Assembly: GCF_003634935.1 (NCBI RefSeq)
Contig: NZ_RBXO01000001.1
Span: forward strand, 5,171,501 to 5,235,500
DNA: 64,000 nucleotides
Origin: Saccharothrix australiensis
Lineage (GTDB): Bacteria; Actinomycetota; Actinomycetes; Mycobacteriales; Pseudonocardiaceae
Direction: 5' to 3'
The notes under the pieces: model-generated
Seen by the model: the letters and a program-made list of their open reading frames with translations, nothing else
The model's database searches: none
What the model was told of the DNA's origin: nothing
In this document: piece after piece, positions 1-8,563 of the stretch
Numbering within the stretch: position 1 is the first letter of the stretch
How the letters are laid out: each line of letters begins with the position of its first letter
Position numbers and translations under genes: made by a program

Positions 1-2
1 TC

Positions 3-704
3 GACGACCTGCGCGCGCCGGATTACCGGCTGGGCAAGGAGCACGTGTGGGAGAACCTCCCGGCGCGCATCATCGGCTTGAGCTTCGCCCTGGCGTCGGT
101 CCGCTACTACCAGAACATCCTCGGTGGCCTCACCACGCTGGTCGCCGGCTCGTCCGCGCTGCCGGGGTCGCTGCTGCGGGTCGCGACGGAGGTCGCGATC
201 CGCCTCATGGCGCCGTGGGCGTCGTGGTTGATCCTCTGGGTGAACCTGGTCGACGTCGACCACTGGCCGCTCGGGACGGCCATCGGCTACACCGGCGTGG
301 TGTTCTCCAACCTGCTGTGCGCGGCGTTCGCGAGCCGGTACCTGGCGCTGGCGAGGGAGGCCAGGCTCAGCACCGTGCCGCCGGAGCACCAGAAGATCAT
401 CGGCCTCGACGCGTTCCGCCAGTGGGGACCGACGGTCACGCTGTACAGCACCACGGTGTGGATCTTCGCGTACCTGATCATCAACAAGACGCTGAAGGAC
501 ACGTACGTGTACGCGCTCTCGGTGGCGCTGGTCAACATCGGCCTGTTCTACGTGCTCAAGACCGGCATCAACGCGCTCGACGTCCGCACCGGCCTGAACC
601 GCTGCTTCCTGGCGGCCGAACGCCTGCGCTACGAGGCGGAGGCGACCTACCGCCCCAAACCCCTGTCCGCGCGGAAGGAACCGGTGCTCGTCAACCCGGA
701 CTGA
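3..704 (+). CDS. Integral membrane protein of unknown function, 5'-truncated by the window edge
   Basis: The reading frame is open from the first bases of the window (it begins ...DDLRAPDYRLGKEH) with no convincing ribosome binding site near the GTG at 45, so the true start lies before the window. The visible ~233 residues contain about five hydrophobic stretches (for example ALPGSLLRVATEVAIRLMAP, LGTAIGYTGVVFSNLLCAAF and TVWIFAYLIINK) and end in a charged, probably cytoplasmic tail. I recognise no family motif. It stops about 150 bases before a small secreted-protein gene on the same strand. Coding is well supported; the function is unknown. Confidence 0.75.
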   Translation, partial: DDLRAPDYRLGKEHVWENLPARIIGLSFALASVRYYQNILGGLTTLVAGSSALPGSLLRVATEVAIRLMAPWASWLILWVNLVDVDHWPLGTAIGYTGVVFSNLLCAAFASRYLALAREARLSTVPPEHQKIIGLDAFRQWGPTVTLYSTTVWIFAYLIINKTLKDTYVYALSVALVNIGLFYVLKTGINALDVRTGLNRCFLAAERLRYEAEATYRPKPLSARKEPVLVNPD

Positions 705-857
705 CCCCCGCTCCGGGGTGCGACCGCGGGAACCCGACCGCGGCCGGGCATCGCGCGGTTCCCCGACCACCGTGTCCATCCCCACATCTCGGGATGTCGG
801 GAGGCCGGGGCGAGGCGGCACGGTGGGGTCATGTCGGCAGCTACGAGGGGGAGTTCG

Positions 858-1199
858 ATGAAGGTCTCGACACGTGTGGTGGCGGCGTTGGTCGCGGTGG
901 GGGTCGGTGGTGCGACGCTCGCCTCGGTGGCCGCGGCGCAGCCGCGAGCGGAGCGGTTCGCCACGACCATCTGCCACCCGCCCGCGCGCGGGGTGAACAC
1001 GATCGACTTCAACGGGGCCCCGGTGTCGGCGAGTCAGCCGGTGGCGGTGTCGATCAGTGAGGGATTCCTCCACGGCGAAGGGCTCGGTGACGCGCGGATG
1101 ACCGTCGAGAACGTGACCGTCGTCGAGCGCTTGGTCAAGGTGCGGATCAACGTGCAGTGGGGTGAGCCGTTGCCGTTCTGCCTGCACTACGTGGGGTAG
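858..1199 (+). CDS. Small secreted protein of unknown function
   Basis: Encodes 113 residues from ATG 858, preceded by a GAGGGGGAG ribosome binding site; an in-frame ATG at 831 lacks one. Residues 1-27 form a classical Sec signal peptide (MKVSTR, hydrophobic core, then Ala-rich SVAAA before QP). The mature part of about 85 residues holds two cysteines, one in TTICHPPARG and one near the C-terminus (PFCLHYVG), that could form a single disulfide. No known domain is recognised. It is probably exported and monocistronic; a hairpin follows the stop. Confidence 0.75.
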   Translation: MKVSTRVVAALVAVGVGGATLASVAAAQPRAERFATTICHPPARGVNTIDFNGAPVSASQPVAVSISEGFLHGEGLGDARMTVENVTVVERLVKVRINVQWGEPLPFCLHYVG

Positions 1200-1211
1200 C
1201 CGGGGACGACC

Positions 1212-1241
1212 GGTCCGTCGGGCGAGGGGCCTCGACGGGCC
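1212..1241. terminator. Hairpin between convergent genes
   Basis: A nine-base stem (GGTCCGTCG against CGACGGGCC, one G-U pair) with a 12-base loop lies between the secreted-protein stop and the stop of the leftward LuxR gene. There is no T-tract, as is usual for GC-rich actinobacterial terminators. Confidence 0.45.
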
Positions 1242-1284
1242 GGGCCGGCACCCGCGGGGACACCGACAACGGCCGGACGGCCCG

Positions 1285-2346
1285 TCACCACCCGCCGCGG
1301 AGCAGGGCGGCGGAGAGTTCCTCGCGGCTGTTGACGCCCGTCTTGCGGTAGACCACGTCGAGGTGCTGGCGGACGGTGTGCACGGACAGCGCCAGTCGGC
1401 GCGCGATCTGCTTGGCGGGCATGCCTTCCAGGGCCTGCTCCAGCACCATGACCTCCCGCCGGGTGAGGCCGTGCCACGCGCCCGCCGCCGACAGCAGCAC
1501 CCGGCCGGAGGCGGGCTGCGCGGTCACCGCCACCTCGGCGACCGCGCCGCCCGACAGCGGCTGCGCGCGCAGCTCGACGAACCCCGACGGGGTGGGCACC
1601 CGGCAGACGGTCTCGGTGGCCCGGTGGTGCGACAACGCGGCCAGGTGCCAGGCCGCTCCCCGGTGCTCGCCGGGCGTCCGCGTGGCGTGGGGCAGCAGTT
1701 GGGCGAGCCAGTCCCCCGCGGAGGGCGTCGCCCTGAGCACCGCCCCGTCGGCTCCGACGACGAACACGCCGGGTGGCGCCGCGTGGCTGCTGGGCCGCAG
1801 CGGCCGGTCGGCCACGAACCGCCGGACGCCGGCGGCCAGCACCCGGCGGAGGCGTTCCGCGCGACGCCGCTCCTCCGCGGAGAACGACCTGCGCCCCCGC
1901 TCCCGCACGACGATGAGGGTGCCCCAGACCCGACCGCCGTCGGCCAGGACGATGGTCATCTCGACGCCGACGCCCTCGGCGGCCATCACCTCGCGCAGCG
2001 CGGTCTGCCGGTCGCCCACGGCCGGATCCGGCGGTGGGCCGCCGAGGGGGCCGCCGGCGGCGTCGATCACGCACAGCCCGCCCGGTGCCGCGTCCAGCAG
2101 GAACGGGTCCACGCCCAGCAGTTCGCCCACGCCGACGCGGTGGGCGGTCGCGGCGCTGTAGCCGTGTTCCTTGGCGTAGAAGCACCCGGCCCCGCTGACC
2201 GGGTCCAGCCCGGTCAGCATGTACCCGTCGTGCGGGATCAACCGCCCGACCTGCCGGGAGAACAGCGCACCGAGTTCCTCCACGGCGAGGTTGCCCGCGG
2301 CGGCGGTGGGAATGCCGTCGCGAACCGCTTCCCACTCCGCTCGCAC
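1285..2346 (-). CDS. LuxR-family transcriptional regulator with N-terminal sensor-like region
   Basis: About 353 residues from the GTG at 2346, the start chosen because the upstream extension is Arg-rich and would overlap recQ. The last ~60 residues form a LuxR/GerE helix-turn-helix: LTRREVMVLEQALEG, then PAKQIARRLALSVHTVRQHL, then YRKTGVNSREELSAAL. The N-terminal ~270 residues (LIPHDGYMLTGLDPVSGAG...) resemble a GAF/PAS-type small-molecule sensor but no ligand motif is certain. The gene is divergent from recQ with ~175 bases between starts. Its target is unknown. Confidence 0.85.
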   Translation of the reverse strand: MRAEWEAVRDGIPTAAAGNLAVEELGALFSRQVGRLIPHDGYMLTGLDPVSGAGCFYAKEHGYSAATAHRVGVGELLGVDPFLLDAAPGGLCVIDAAGGPLGGPPPDPAVGDRQTALREVMAAEGVGVEMTIVLADGGRVWGTLIVVRERGRRSFSAEERRRAERLRRVLAAGVRRFVADRPLRPSSHAAPPGVFVVGADGAVLRATPSAGDWLAQLLPHATRTPGEHRGAAWHLAALSHHRATETVCRVPTPSGFVELRAQPLSGGAVAEVAVTAQPASGRVLLSAAGAWHGLTRREVMVLEQALEGMPAKQIARRLALSVHTVRQHLDVVYRKTGVNSREELSAALLRGGW

Positions 2347-2521
2347 TTGCGGAGTATGGCAAGGGACCCGCCGGAGCGCACCGCCATATCGACGGCGGCG
2401 GCGTGCCGACCGACGCGTCGGAGGGCCGAACCCCCGGCGCACGCGGTCGGGTGGAGCGCGATGCCCGGATCGGTGCGGGCCGGCCGCGTTTCCCGCGGGT
2501 GCGCGGTGGTATGCCTCGGCG

Positions 2522-4180
2522 ATGACGACTTCGTCGGGTTCCGGTGACGAGTTGCGGCGGCTCGCCGCGGACAAGTTCGGCTGGTCGCACCTGCGCGACG
2601 AGCAGCTCGAAGCGATGGAGCAGGTGATGGCCGGGCACGACGTGCTGGCCGTGCTGCCGACCGGTGCGGGCAAGTCCGCCATCTACCAGGTGCCCGCGCT
2701 GCTGCTGGACGGGCCGACGGTGGTGGTCTCCCCGCTCATCGCCCTGCAGAACGACCAGGTGGAGGGCATCGGGGACAGTCGCGCGCCGGACGCCGTGGTG
2801 GTGAACTCGACCCAGCGCGACGACGAGCGCCGGGACGCCTGGGACGCCGTGCGCCGGGGTTCCGCCGAGTACGTCTTCCTGTCGCCGGAGCAGCTCGCGG
2901 ACGACGACCGGGTCGACGCGCTGGCCGCCATCGGGGTGTCGCTGTTCGTGGTGGACGAGGCCCACTGCGTCTCGGCGTGGGGCCACGACTTCCGGCCGGA
3001 CTACCTGCGGCTCGGGCGGGTGGTCGACCGGCTCGGGCACCCGCGCGTGGTCGCGCTGACGGCCACCGCCGCGCCGCCGGTGCGCCGCGACATCGCCACC
3101 CGGCTGGGCCTGCGCGACCACCGCGAGGTGGTCGCGAGCTTCGACCGGCCCAACCTGCGCCTGGCCGTGGAGCGGTCCACCGACGACGCCGGCAAGCGGG
3201 CCGCGGTCACCGCCGCCGTCCGCGCCCGGACCGCCGACCCCGCCACGCGCCGCGGCCTGGTCTACGTGGCCAGCCGCAAGGACGCCGAGCGCTACGCGGG
3301 CGAACTGGCCGGCGTCGGAGCGCGGGTGGCGGCCTACCACGCCGGCATGAGCGCCGCCGACCGCGAGCGCGTGCACCGGGACTTCCTCGCCGACGAGGTC
3401 GACGTGGTCGTGGCCACCTCGGCGTTCGGCATGGGCATCGACAAGCCCGACGTGCGGTTCGTCCTGCACGCCTCCGTACCGGACTCGCTGGACTCCTACT
3501 ACCAGCAGATCGGCCGGGCCGGGCGCGACGGCGAACCCGCCGACGCCACCCTGTTCTACCGCCCCGAGGACCTGGACCTCCAGAAGTTCCTCACCGCGCG
3601 CCGCGCGCCCGAGGACACCCTGCGCGAGGTGGCCACCGCGCTCGACCGGCAGGACCGGCCCCGTCGCCCGGCCGAACTCGCGGACGAGGTCGAGGCGTCC
3701 CCGGCCCGCCGCACCAGGGCGGTCAACCTGCTGGAGGAGGTCGGCGCCGTCACCACCGACGCGTCCGGCCGCATCGACACCGCGCCGGGCCGCACGCCCG
3801 AGCAGGCGGTCGAGCAGGCCGTGGACGCGGCGGAGGCCCAGCAGGAACTGGTCCGCTCGCGCATCGGGATGGTGCGCCGCTACGCGGAGACGACCGGGTG
3901 CCGCCGGCAGGAGCTGCTGGGCTACTTCGGCGAGCAACTGCCCGATCCGTGCGGCAACTGCGACACCTGCGACGCCGGCACCGCACGACGCCGTTCCCCG
4001 GGCACCGACGAGTTCCCCGTCGACAGCACCGTGCACCACCCCCACTGGGGCGCAGGCGTGATCATGTCGACCGAGGAAGACCGCGTAACCGTCCTCTTCG
4101 ACGAGGTCGGCTACAAAACCCTGTCCCTACCCGACATCCGCGAGCACAACCTCCTGAGCCACGAGAAGCCACACCCGTAA
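2522..4180 (+). CDS. recQ: RecQ family ATP-dependent DNA helicase
   Basis: Encodes 552 residues. Superfamily 2 helicase motifs are in order: Walker A AVLPTGAGKS (Lys51), motif II VVDEAHCVSAWGHDF (DEAH 145-148), motif III TATAAPP, and motif VI GRAGRDGEP. A RecQ zinc-binding region follows (CRRQELLGYFGE, then CGNCDTC). The last ~60 residues (HHPHWGAGVI...TVLFDEVGYKTL) look like the Tudor-like DNA/RNAP-binding tail found on actinobacterial RecQ/PcrA-type helicases; I see no canonical HRDC domain. ATG 2522 was chosen because the family N-terminus begins there; upstream in-frame codons overlap the divergent LuxR gene. Predicted role is 3'-5' unwinding in recombination repair. Confidence 0.95.
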   Translation: MTTSSGSGDELRRLAADKFGWSHLRDEQLEAMEQVMAGHDVLAVLPTGAGKSAIYQVPALLLDGPTVVVSPLIALQNDQVEGIGDSRAPDAVVVNSTQRDDERRDAWDAVRRGSAEYVFLSPEQLADDDRVDALAAIGVSLFVVDEAHCVSAWGHDFRPDYLRLGRVVDRLGHPRVVALTATAAPPVRRDIATRLGLRDHREVVASFDRPNLRLAVERSTDDAGKRAAVTAAVRARTADPATRRGLVYVASRKDAERYAGELAGVGARVAAYHAGMSAADRERVHRDFLADEVDVVVATSAFGMGIDKPDVRFVLHASVPDSLDSYYQQIGRAGRDGEPADATLFYRPEDLDLQKFLTARRAPEDTLREVATALDRQDRPRRPAELADEVEASPARRTRAVNLLEEVGAVTTDASGRIDTAPGRTPEQAVEQAVDAAEAQQELVRSRIGMVRRYAETTGCRRQELLGYFGEQLPDPCGNCDTCDAGTARRRSPGTDEFPVDSTVHHPHWGAGVIMSTEEDRVTVLFDEVGYKTLSLPDIREHNLLSHEKPHP

Positions 4181-4194
4181 CCCGTTCCCCTCAC

Positions 4195-5577
4195 TCACTC
4201 CCCCCGGCTCCCCTTCACTCCCCCTACGCGCTCAGTCCCGCGGAGCCGCGCCGCGAGCCGCCGGCTGAACGGCGGCCGAGCCCGCCCGGGGTCGGGCCGA
4301 TCGAACACGACCAAACACACCAGTCCCAACACGACCTCAACGTTCTGCAGCGCGAACGCGACCGGCCCGTCGGCGGGGTGGGACGGCAGGAAGATCAGCC
4401 CCGGGAACGGCATGTCCCAGTTGCGCCCACCCGGCCACGCCAGCACCGACAGGTAGCCGGCGACCACCGGCACCCACGGCCACCACCGGCCCGAGGCCGC
4501 CGCCCACTGGACGCCGAGCACGAAGAACGGCACGAACCAGACCCAGTAGTGGGACCAGGCGACCGGGGCCACCAGCACCATCGTCGCACCCACGAGGGCG
4601 GTCGCCAGGTAGTCCTCACCGCGCCGCGACGCGCGACGGGCCAGCAGCAGGCCCGCGATCCCGACCACGGCCGCGACCGGGACCCAGCGCGCGGCGGCGA
4701 GGTCGGGGTCGCCCAGCAGCCGCGCGACGACGCCCCGGATCGACTGGTTCTCCGGCGCGTCCGCCGAACCGCTGCCGGTGACGCGGTCGGGATCGGTGAC
4801 GCCGGCGCCCCAGAAGTACGCGGACTCCCCCGGCAGCACCAGGAAACCGAGGCCGACCGTGACCAGGAACGCGACGGCGGACGTCCCCGCCGCCCGCCAC
4901 CGCCCGGTCAGCACCAGGTGCGCGATGAAGATCAGCGGGAGGAGCTTGATCCCGGCCGCCACGCCGGTCGGCACGCCCTTCCACCGGCTCCGCTCCGGCA
5001 GCGCGGTGTCCACCACCACCAACGCCATCAGCACCAGGTTGACGTTGCCCCACAACAGGTTCCACTCCACCGGCTGCATCGCCAGGCACAGCGCGCCGAG
5101 CAGGAACGCCATCGCCACCGTCGTGCGGTCGCGTCGCCTGCCCGTCATCCGCAGGCCGAGCCAGATCACCACCAGCAGCAACACGACGTTGGCGCCCAGC
5201 GCGAACACCGGGAGCGCCTGGGTCGGCAACCACGCCAACGGCACGAACACGACGGCGGAGAACGGCGGGTACTTCAGGGTGCCCGCGATGGTCGGCAGGT
5301 GGGCTTTCCCCTGCTCGTACAACGGGTCGGCGTCCAGCACGGCCTGCCCGGCGGCCACGTACACCTTGAAGTCGCCGAGATCCGCCCCCGTCCTGGCCCA
5401 CACCCCGTGCCACCACAGGTAGAGCGCGCCGGCGACCAGGAACACGAGGACGGCCGCCGCGACCGGGACCATCGATCGGGTCGGATGTGGCCGCACCGGC
5501 GCGGAGTTGTCGGAAGCCGTCCCCGCCGTGAGTTTTCGGCAGGCGGTCGCGCGGACGTCCCGCTCGGGCTCGGGCAT
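4195..5577 (-). CDS. GT87 (DUF2029) family membrane glycosyltransferase
   Basis: A 460-residue polytopic protein with about ten hydrophobic helices. The start MPEPERDVRATACRK gives a cytoplasmic leader of about 35 residues; the internal Met at 35 is an alternative. The first loop carries the GT87 signature: GADLGDFKVYVAAGQAVL, then LKYPPFSAVVFVPLAW. Family members are polyprenyl-phosphate-mannose-dependent alpha-mannosyltransferases that extend cell-envelope glycolipids or lipoglycans. The acceptor cannot be inferred. It is convergent with recQ, with only 14 bases between the two stops. Confidence 0.85.
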   Translation of the reverse strand: MPEPERDVRATACRKLTAGTASDNSAPVRPHPTRSMVPVAAAVLVFLVAGALYLWWHGVWARTGADLGDFKVYVAAGQAVLDADPLYEQGKAHLPTIAGTLKYPPFSAVVFVPLAWLPTQALPVFALGANVVLLLVVIWLGLRMTGRRRDRTTVAMAFLLGALCLAMQPVEWNLLWGNVNLVLMALVVVDTALPERSRWKGVPTGVAAGIKLLPLIFIAHLVLTGRWRAAGTSAVAFLVTVGLGFLVLPGESAYFWGAGVTDPDRVTGSGSADAPENQSIRGVVARLLGDPDLAAARWVPVAAVVGIAGLLLARRASRRGEDYLATALVGATMVLVAPVAWSHYWVWFVPFFVLGVQWAAASGRWWPWVPVVAGYLSVLAWPGGRNWDMPFPGLIFLPSHPADGPVAFALQNVEVVLGLVCLVVFDRPDPGRARPPFSRRLAARLRGTERVGGVKGSRGE

Positions 5578-5776
5578 GGCGGCGACCCTAGGGCGGCCCG
5601 GTGCGACTCGCCGTCATCGGCGTCCGTTCTGCCCTTTTCGTCCTGCCCCACCCGGCCTCAACCACTCGGTCGGGTGTATCCATTGGTATGAATACCCGCA
5701 AAAGCAGGGCATCCGGCAGCACAGGGGGCCAGGCTCCCACCCCAGCCGTCACCGACCTCCCGGCCCAGGGACAGTG

Positions 5777-5914
5777 CCCGGTCGCCAGTGCCCGGTCGAG
5801 GTGGGCCCGCGCGGCGTCCCGGTCCCCGAGCAGGCGGTGGGCGTTGCCCGGCCCGGCCGGCGCGCGGTTCCCGCCCCGGGTGTCACCCGTCTCCCGGCAG
5901 AGGTCGGCGACCTC
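5777..5914 (-). pseudogene. Relic of a TPR-containing (AfsR/NB-ARC type) regulator
   Basis: A short minus-strand stretch translates to EVADLCRETGDTRGG... followed by GNAHRLLGDRDAARAHLDRAL. This is the typical tetratricopeptide unit of actinobacterial SARP/NB-ARC regulators (compare the TPRs of the intact gene at 13354-16221). No start, DNA-binding or ATPase part is present on either side. I read it as a decayed fragment. The rest of 5578-6184 shows no credible gene. Confidence 0.45.
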
Positions 5915-6184
5915 GCGCTGACCGGCCTTCCGGCACTCCGCCCGGTGCAGTGGGGCGCGATGAGAAGAGGTCACCCGATCGACCCGAAGCCGGCCGGGAG
6001 GGCACAGCGCACCGACGCTGCGGCACGCCGCGCCGCGCGCCGGTCGGGTCGAGCAGCGGCCCGGACGGCCGGACGACCTCCCCGACAGCCCGGCGGAATC
6101 GTCACGACGGCGATTCCCGGACTACCGGGAGAGGTCCGCGAACCACCCCGGCCAGCCCCGGACAGCCGCCCGGTCGAGCGCGAC

Positions 6185-6508
6185 TCAGGGCAGCTTGATC
6201 CAGAGCAGCGTAACCCTCCTCTTCTTCATGGGGATGGTGACGCACGTGTAATCCGTTGCCTTTCCCTGCTGCACGTACCATTTCCCGATCTTCTTGCAGG
6301 TGCTCCTCTTCGTGAAAACACCGGCCGGGGCCCACCCGGCCGGTGCGGCCTCTTCGGGTCCGGTCGAGTGCATGGCCCGACTCTCACCGGTCGCGGTCCG
6401 CGACGGGATCCCCGCGGCGGTCGCGGCATCGGCCGCACCCAGCAGTGCCAGCACGGACACGAACGCGACCACCGGACCGCGAAGGGCCTTCTCCATCATC
6501 ATCTCCAT
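6185..6508 (-). CDS. Small secreted basic protein, low GC, function unknown
   Basis: About 107 residues starting MEMMMEKALRG, with a signal peptide (hydrophobic core PVVAFVSVLALLGA, then AADAATAAG). The mature C-terminal ~45 residues are Lys-rich with two Cys: STCKKIGKWYVQQGKATDY, CVTIPMKKRR, then VTLLWIKLP. The DNA over this end is visibly poorer in G+C and uses codons such as AAA, ATC/ATT and TTC more freely than neighbours, suggesting later acquisition or a different selection. Several in-frame ATGs near 6500 make the exact start uncertain. No family is recognised. Confidence 0.6.
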   Translation of the reverse strand: MEMMMEKALRGPVVAFVSVLALLGAADAATAAGIPSRTATGESRAMHSTGPEEAAPAGWAPAGVFTKRSTCKKIGKWYVQQGKATDYTCVTIPMKKRRVTLLWIKLP

Positions 6509-7001
6509 CGATCGGCACGACCGATCCGCACCGAGGTGATCACCGCCGCGACAACGGGCCTGCCTCATCACCGGCCGACCGCTCGTGATTGTTCGCGCGT
6601 CCACACCGCGACCAACGGATCGCGGCCGGCGGGACAATCAGCCCGTGTCGCGGAAGCGGTTCGCCCCGCGGTGCGCGGCGTACCGCCGGCGGGACCCGGT
6701 AAGCGATCCGTCACCGCTGCCGCACAACACGAACCGGCTTTCGGAATTGTCGTCTGCCAATTGTTTCCGTGGCCCCACGGTCGCACTTGGCGACGACCGG
6801 AGTCAACGGTCGTCCGCCGAGTTCAGGCGGTCGGGCAGCGCGCGACCACACGGGCGGGCACGCGGTCACCGTCGGCCGGTCGCAGGGCCGCCGAGCGGTC
6901 ACCACGCCGAGTGCCGCACGGCTGAGCGGGTGAGGGGAAGTCACCCCGAGTGCCGACCGGGCAACGCCGCGGGCGCCTCGGAGCGGGCCGGCGCTCCGCC
7001 C
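6509..7001. other. Intergenic region without a convincing gene
   Basis: The 493 bases between the secreted mini-protein and the P450 contain only short Arg/Pro-rich open frames without ribosome binding sites or family similarity. The stretch around 6720-6770 is relatively AT-rich and could hold the promoter of the leftward gene, but I see no strong -35/-10 pair. Confidence 0.4.
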
Positions 7002-8210
7002 TCAGCGCGGCGGGGTGTTCCAGCGGACCGGGAGCGCGGTGAGCGTGCGCATGGTCGGTGTCACGGTCCACGCCAGGTCCCGTTCCGCGCCGGCGAGCGA
7101 CAGCCGAGGTGCGCGGCGGGCCAGCGCCCGCAGGGCCGCTCGGACCTCCACGCGGGCCAGGTGCGCGCCGAGGCAGTGGTGCGCGCCGTGGCCGAAGGAC
7201 AGGTGTCGCGCGCCGCGGGAGCCGGGGTCGAACAGCGCCGGGCGCGCAAACGCCCGGTCGTCGCGGTTGACCGCCGGCAGCACCGCGGTGACGCGGTCAC
7301 CGGGCTCGATCCGGGCGTCGGCGAGGCGGACCGCCGCGGTGGCGACCCTCGTCATGCTGAAGTTCACCGAGGGGCTGTAGCGCAGCGCCTCCTCGACCGC
7401 GGTGGCCAGGAGGTCCGGCTCGCGGCCCAGCGCGGCGAGCAGGCCCGGTCGGGACACCACGCACAGCACGGCGTTGGCGATCTGCGCCGCCGCCAGGGCG
7501 TGCCCGTCGAAGAACAGCGAGGCCGCCAGGCCGGTCAGCTCGGTCGCGCCGAGCAGTCCCCGGTCCCGGCGCGCGGAGACCAGCTCGGCGATCAGCCCGG
7601 TCGGCGGGTCGGCGGCGTCGGCCAGCATGGTCGACACCTCCTGGTGCAGCAGCAGTTCGCCCCGGTAGACCTCGACGCGCGAGGAGCCGGGCCCGCCGAG
7701 CCGCGCGGTGGCCCGCTCGCGGATGGCGGTGCGGCGGGCCGGTGGCACGCCGAGCAGTTCGGCCTGTGCGGCGAAGGTCAGCGGCGCGCAGAACTCCGCG
7801 AGCAGGTCCGCGGTGGGCGCGGCGGCGATCAGCCCGTCCAGCGCGTCCTCGGCGGCGCGCTCGACGTGGTCCCGCAGCCGCGCGGTGCGCCGCGCGGAGA
7901 AGGCGCCGCCGATCAGGGCGCGGAACCGGGTGTGCGACGGCGGGTCGAGGTCGGTGACCGACATCCGGGTCGCGGGACCGCGCGGGTGCTGGTCAGCGAC
8001 GAGGAGCGCTCGGCTGAACCTGTTGTCCCGCAGGAAGTTCCGGGCCTCCGGGTAGCCGGACACCAGCCACTCGCGCCCGCCGTCGGGTGCGGCGCGGGCG
8101 GTGACGGGGCAGCCGCTCCGGAGCGGGACGCCGTCCCCGACCAGGTGCCGGTGGCCCCGCCCCGCCACGAACTCGACGCCGCCACGGCCCCTCGTGACGT
8201 CGCGCGTCAC
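7002..8210 (-). CDS. Cytochrome P450 with an atypical I-helix
   Basis: About 400 residues. The heme-binding loop is intact (LSFGHGAHHCLGAHLARVE, Cys ligand), as is the K-helix ExxR (EEALRYSP). The I-helix stretch aligned with the usual AGHETT reads FFDGHALAA: the conserved acid-alcohol pair used for O2 activation is replaced by Ala-Leu. Such changes are known in P450s that use substrate hydroxyls or peroxide, or do non-oxygenase chemistry. The N-terminus is unclear; GTG 8210 is a compromise, since the frame stays open to 8288. No ferredoxin or ferredoxin reductase gene is adjacent. Soluble bacterial class; substrate unknown. Confidence 0.85.
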   Translation of the reverse strand: MTRDVTRGRGGVEFVAGRGHRHLVGDGVPLRSGCPVTARAAPDGGREWLVSGYPEARNFLRDNRFSRALLVADQHPRGPATRMSVTDLDPPSHTRFRALIGGAFSARRTARLRDHVERAAEDALDGLIAAAPTADLLAEFCAPLTFAAQAELLGVPPARRTAIRERATARLGGPGSSRVEVYRGELLLHQEVSTMLADAADPPTGLIAELVSARRDRGLLGATELTGLAASLFFDGHALAAAQIANAVLCVVSRPGLLAALGREPDLLATAVEEALRYSPSVNFSMTRVATAAVRLADARIEPGDRVTAVLPAVNRDDRAFARPALFDPGSRGARHLSFGHGAHHCLGAHLARVEVRAALRALARRAPRLSLAGAERDLAWTVTPTMRTLTALPVRWNTPPR

Positions 8211-8563
8211 CTGGTCACCGCGCGCGGGGTGCCAGGGGCGCGGGGCAGGTGGCCGACACCGCACCGGGTGGCGTCGCCCCGGCGCCACGCGCCGGATTCC
8301 CGACGGGTACGCGATCGTCCCAAGACACCCTCCCGCGTCGAACGGCGAAGCGTCCGGTGATCCACCTCCGGAGAACCACGCCGAACCCTACTGCGGGCCC
8401 CGCCGCTTACCAGGGATCGACGGCGTGGCGGGTTCGGTGGTTCGACCTTCCGAGCCGGCCGCGCCCGCCGTGTGGCCGACGAGGCCCCACGAATAGTGCG
8501 GTCCCGGTCACGATTCCGGGCGGAGCGGACGGCACCCCTGTCGCCGGCGGCGGGACGTCGGTC

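Noticed and set aside
2219..2521. N-terminal extension of RecQ
   Set aside because: The extension is Arg/Ser/Pro-rich, overlaps the LuxR gene, and is absent from the family; ATG 2522 fits.
1187..4045. Very long minus-strand open frame opposite recQ
   Set aside because: Arg/Gly/Ala-rich shadow of the GC-biased recQ codons; no domains, and recQ has complete helicase motifs.
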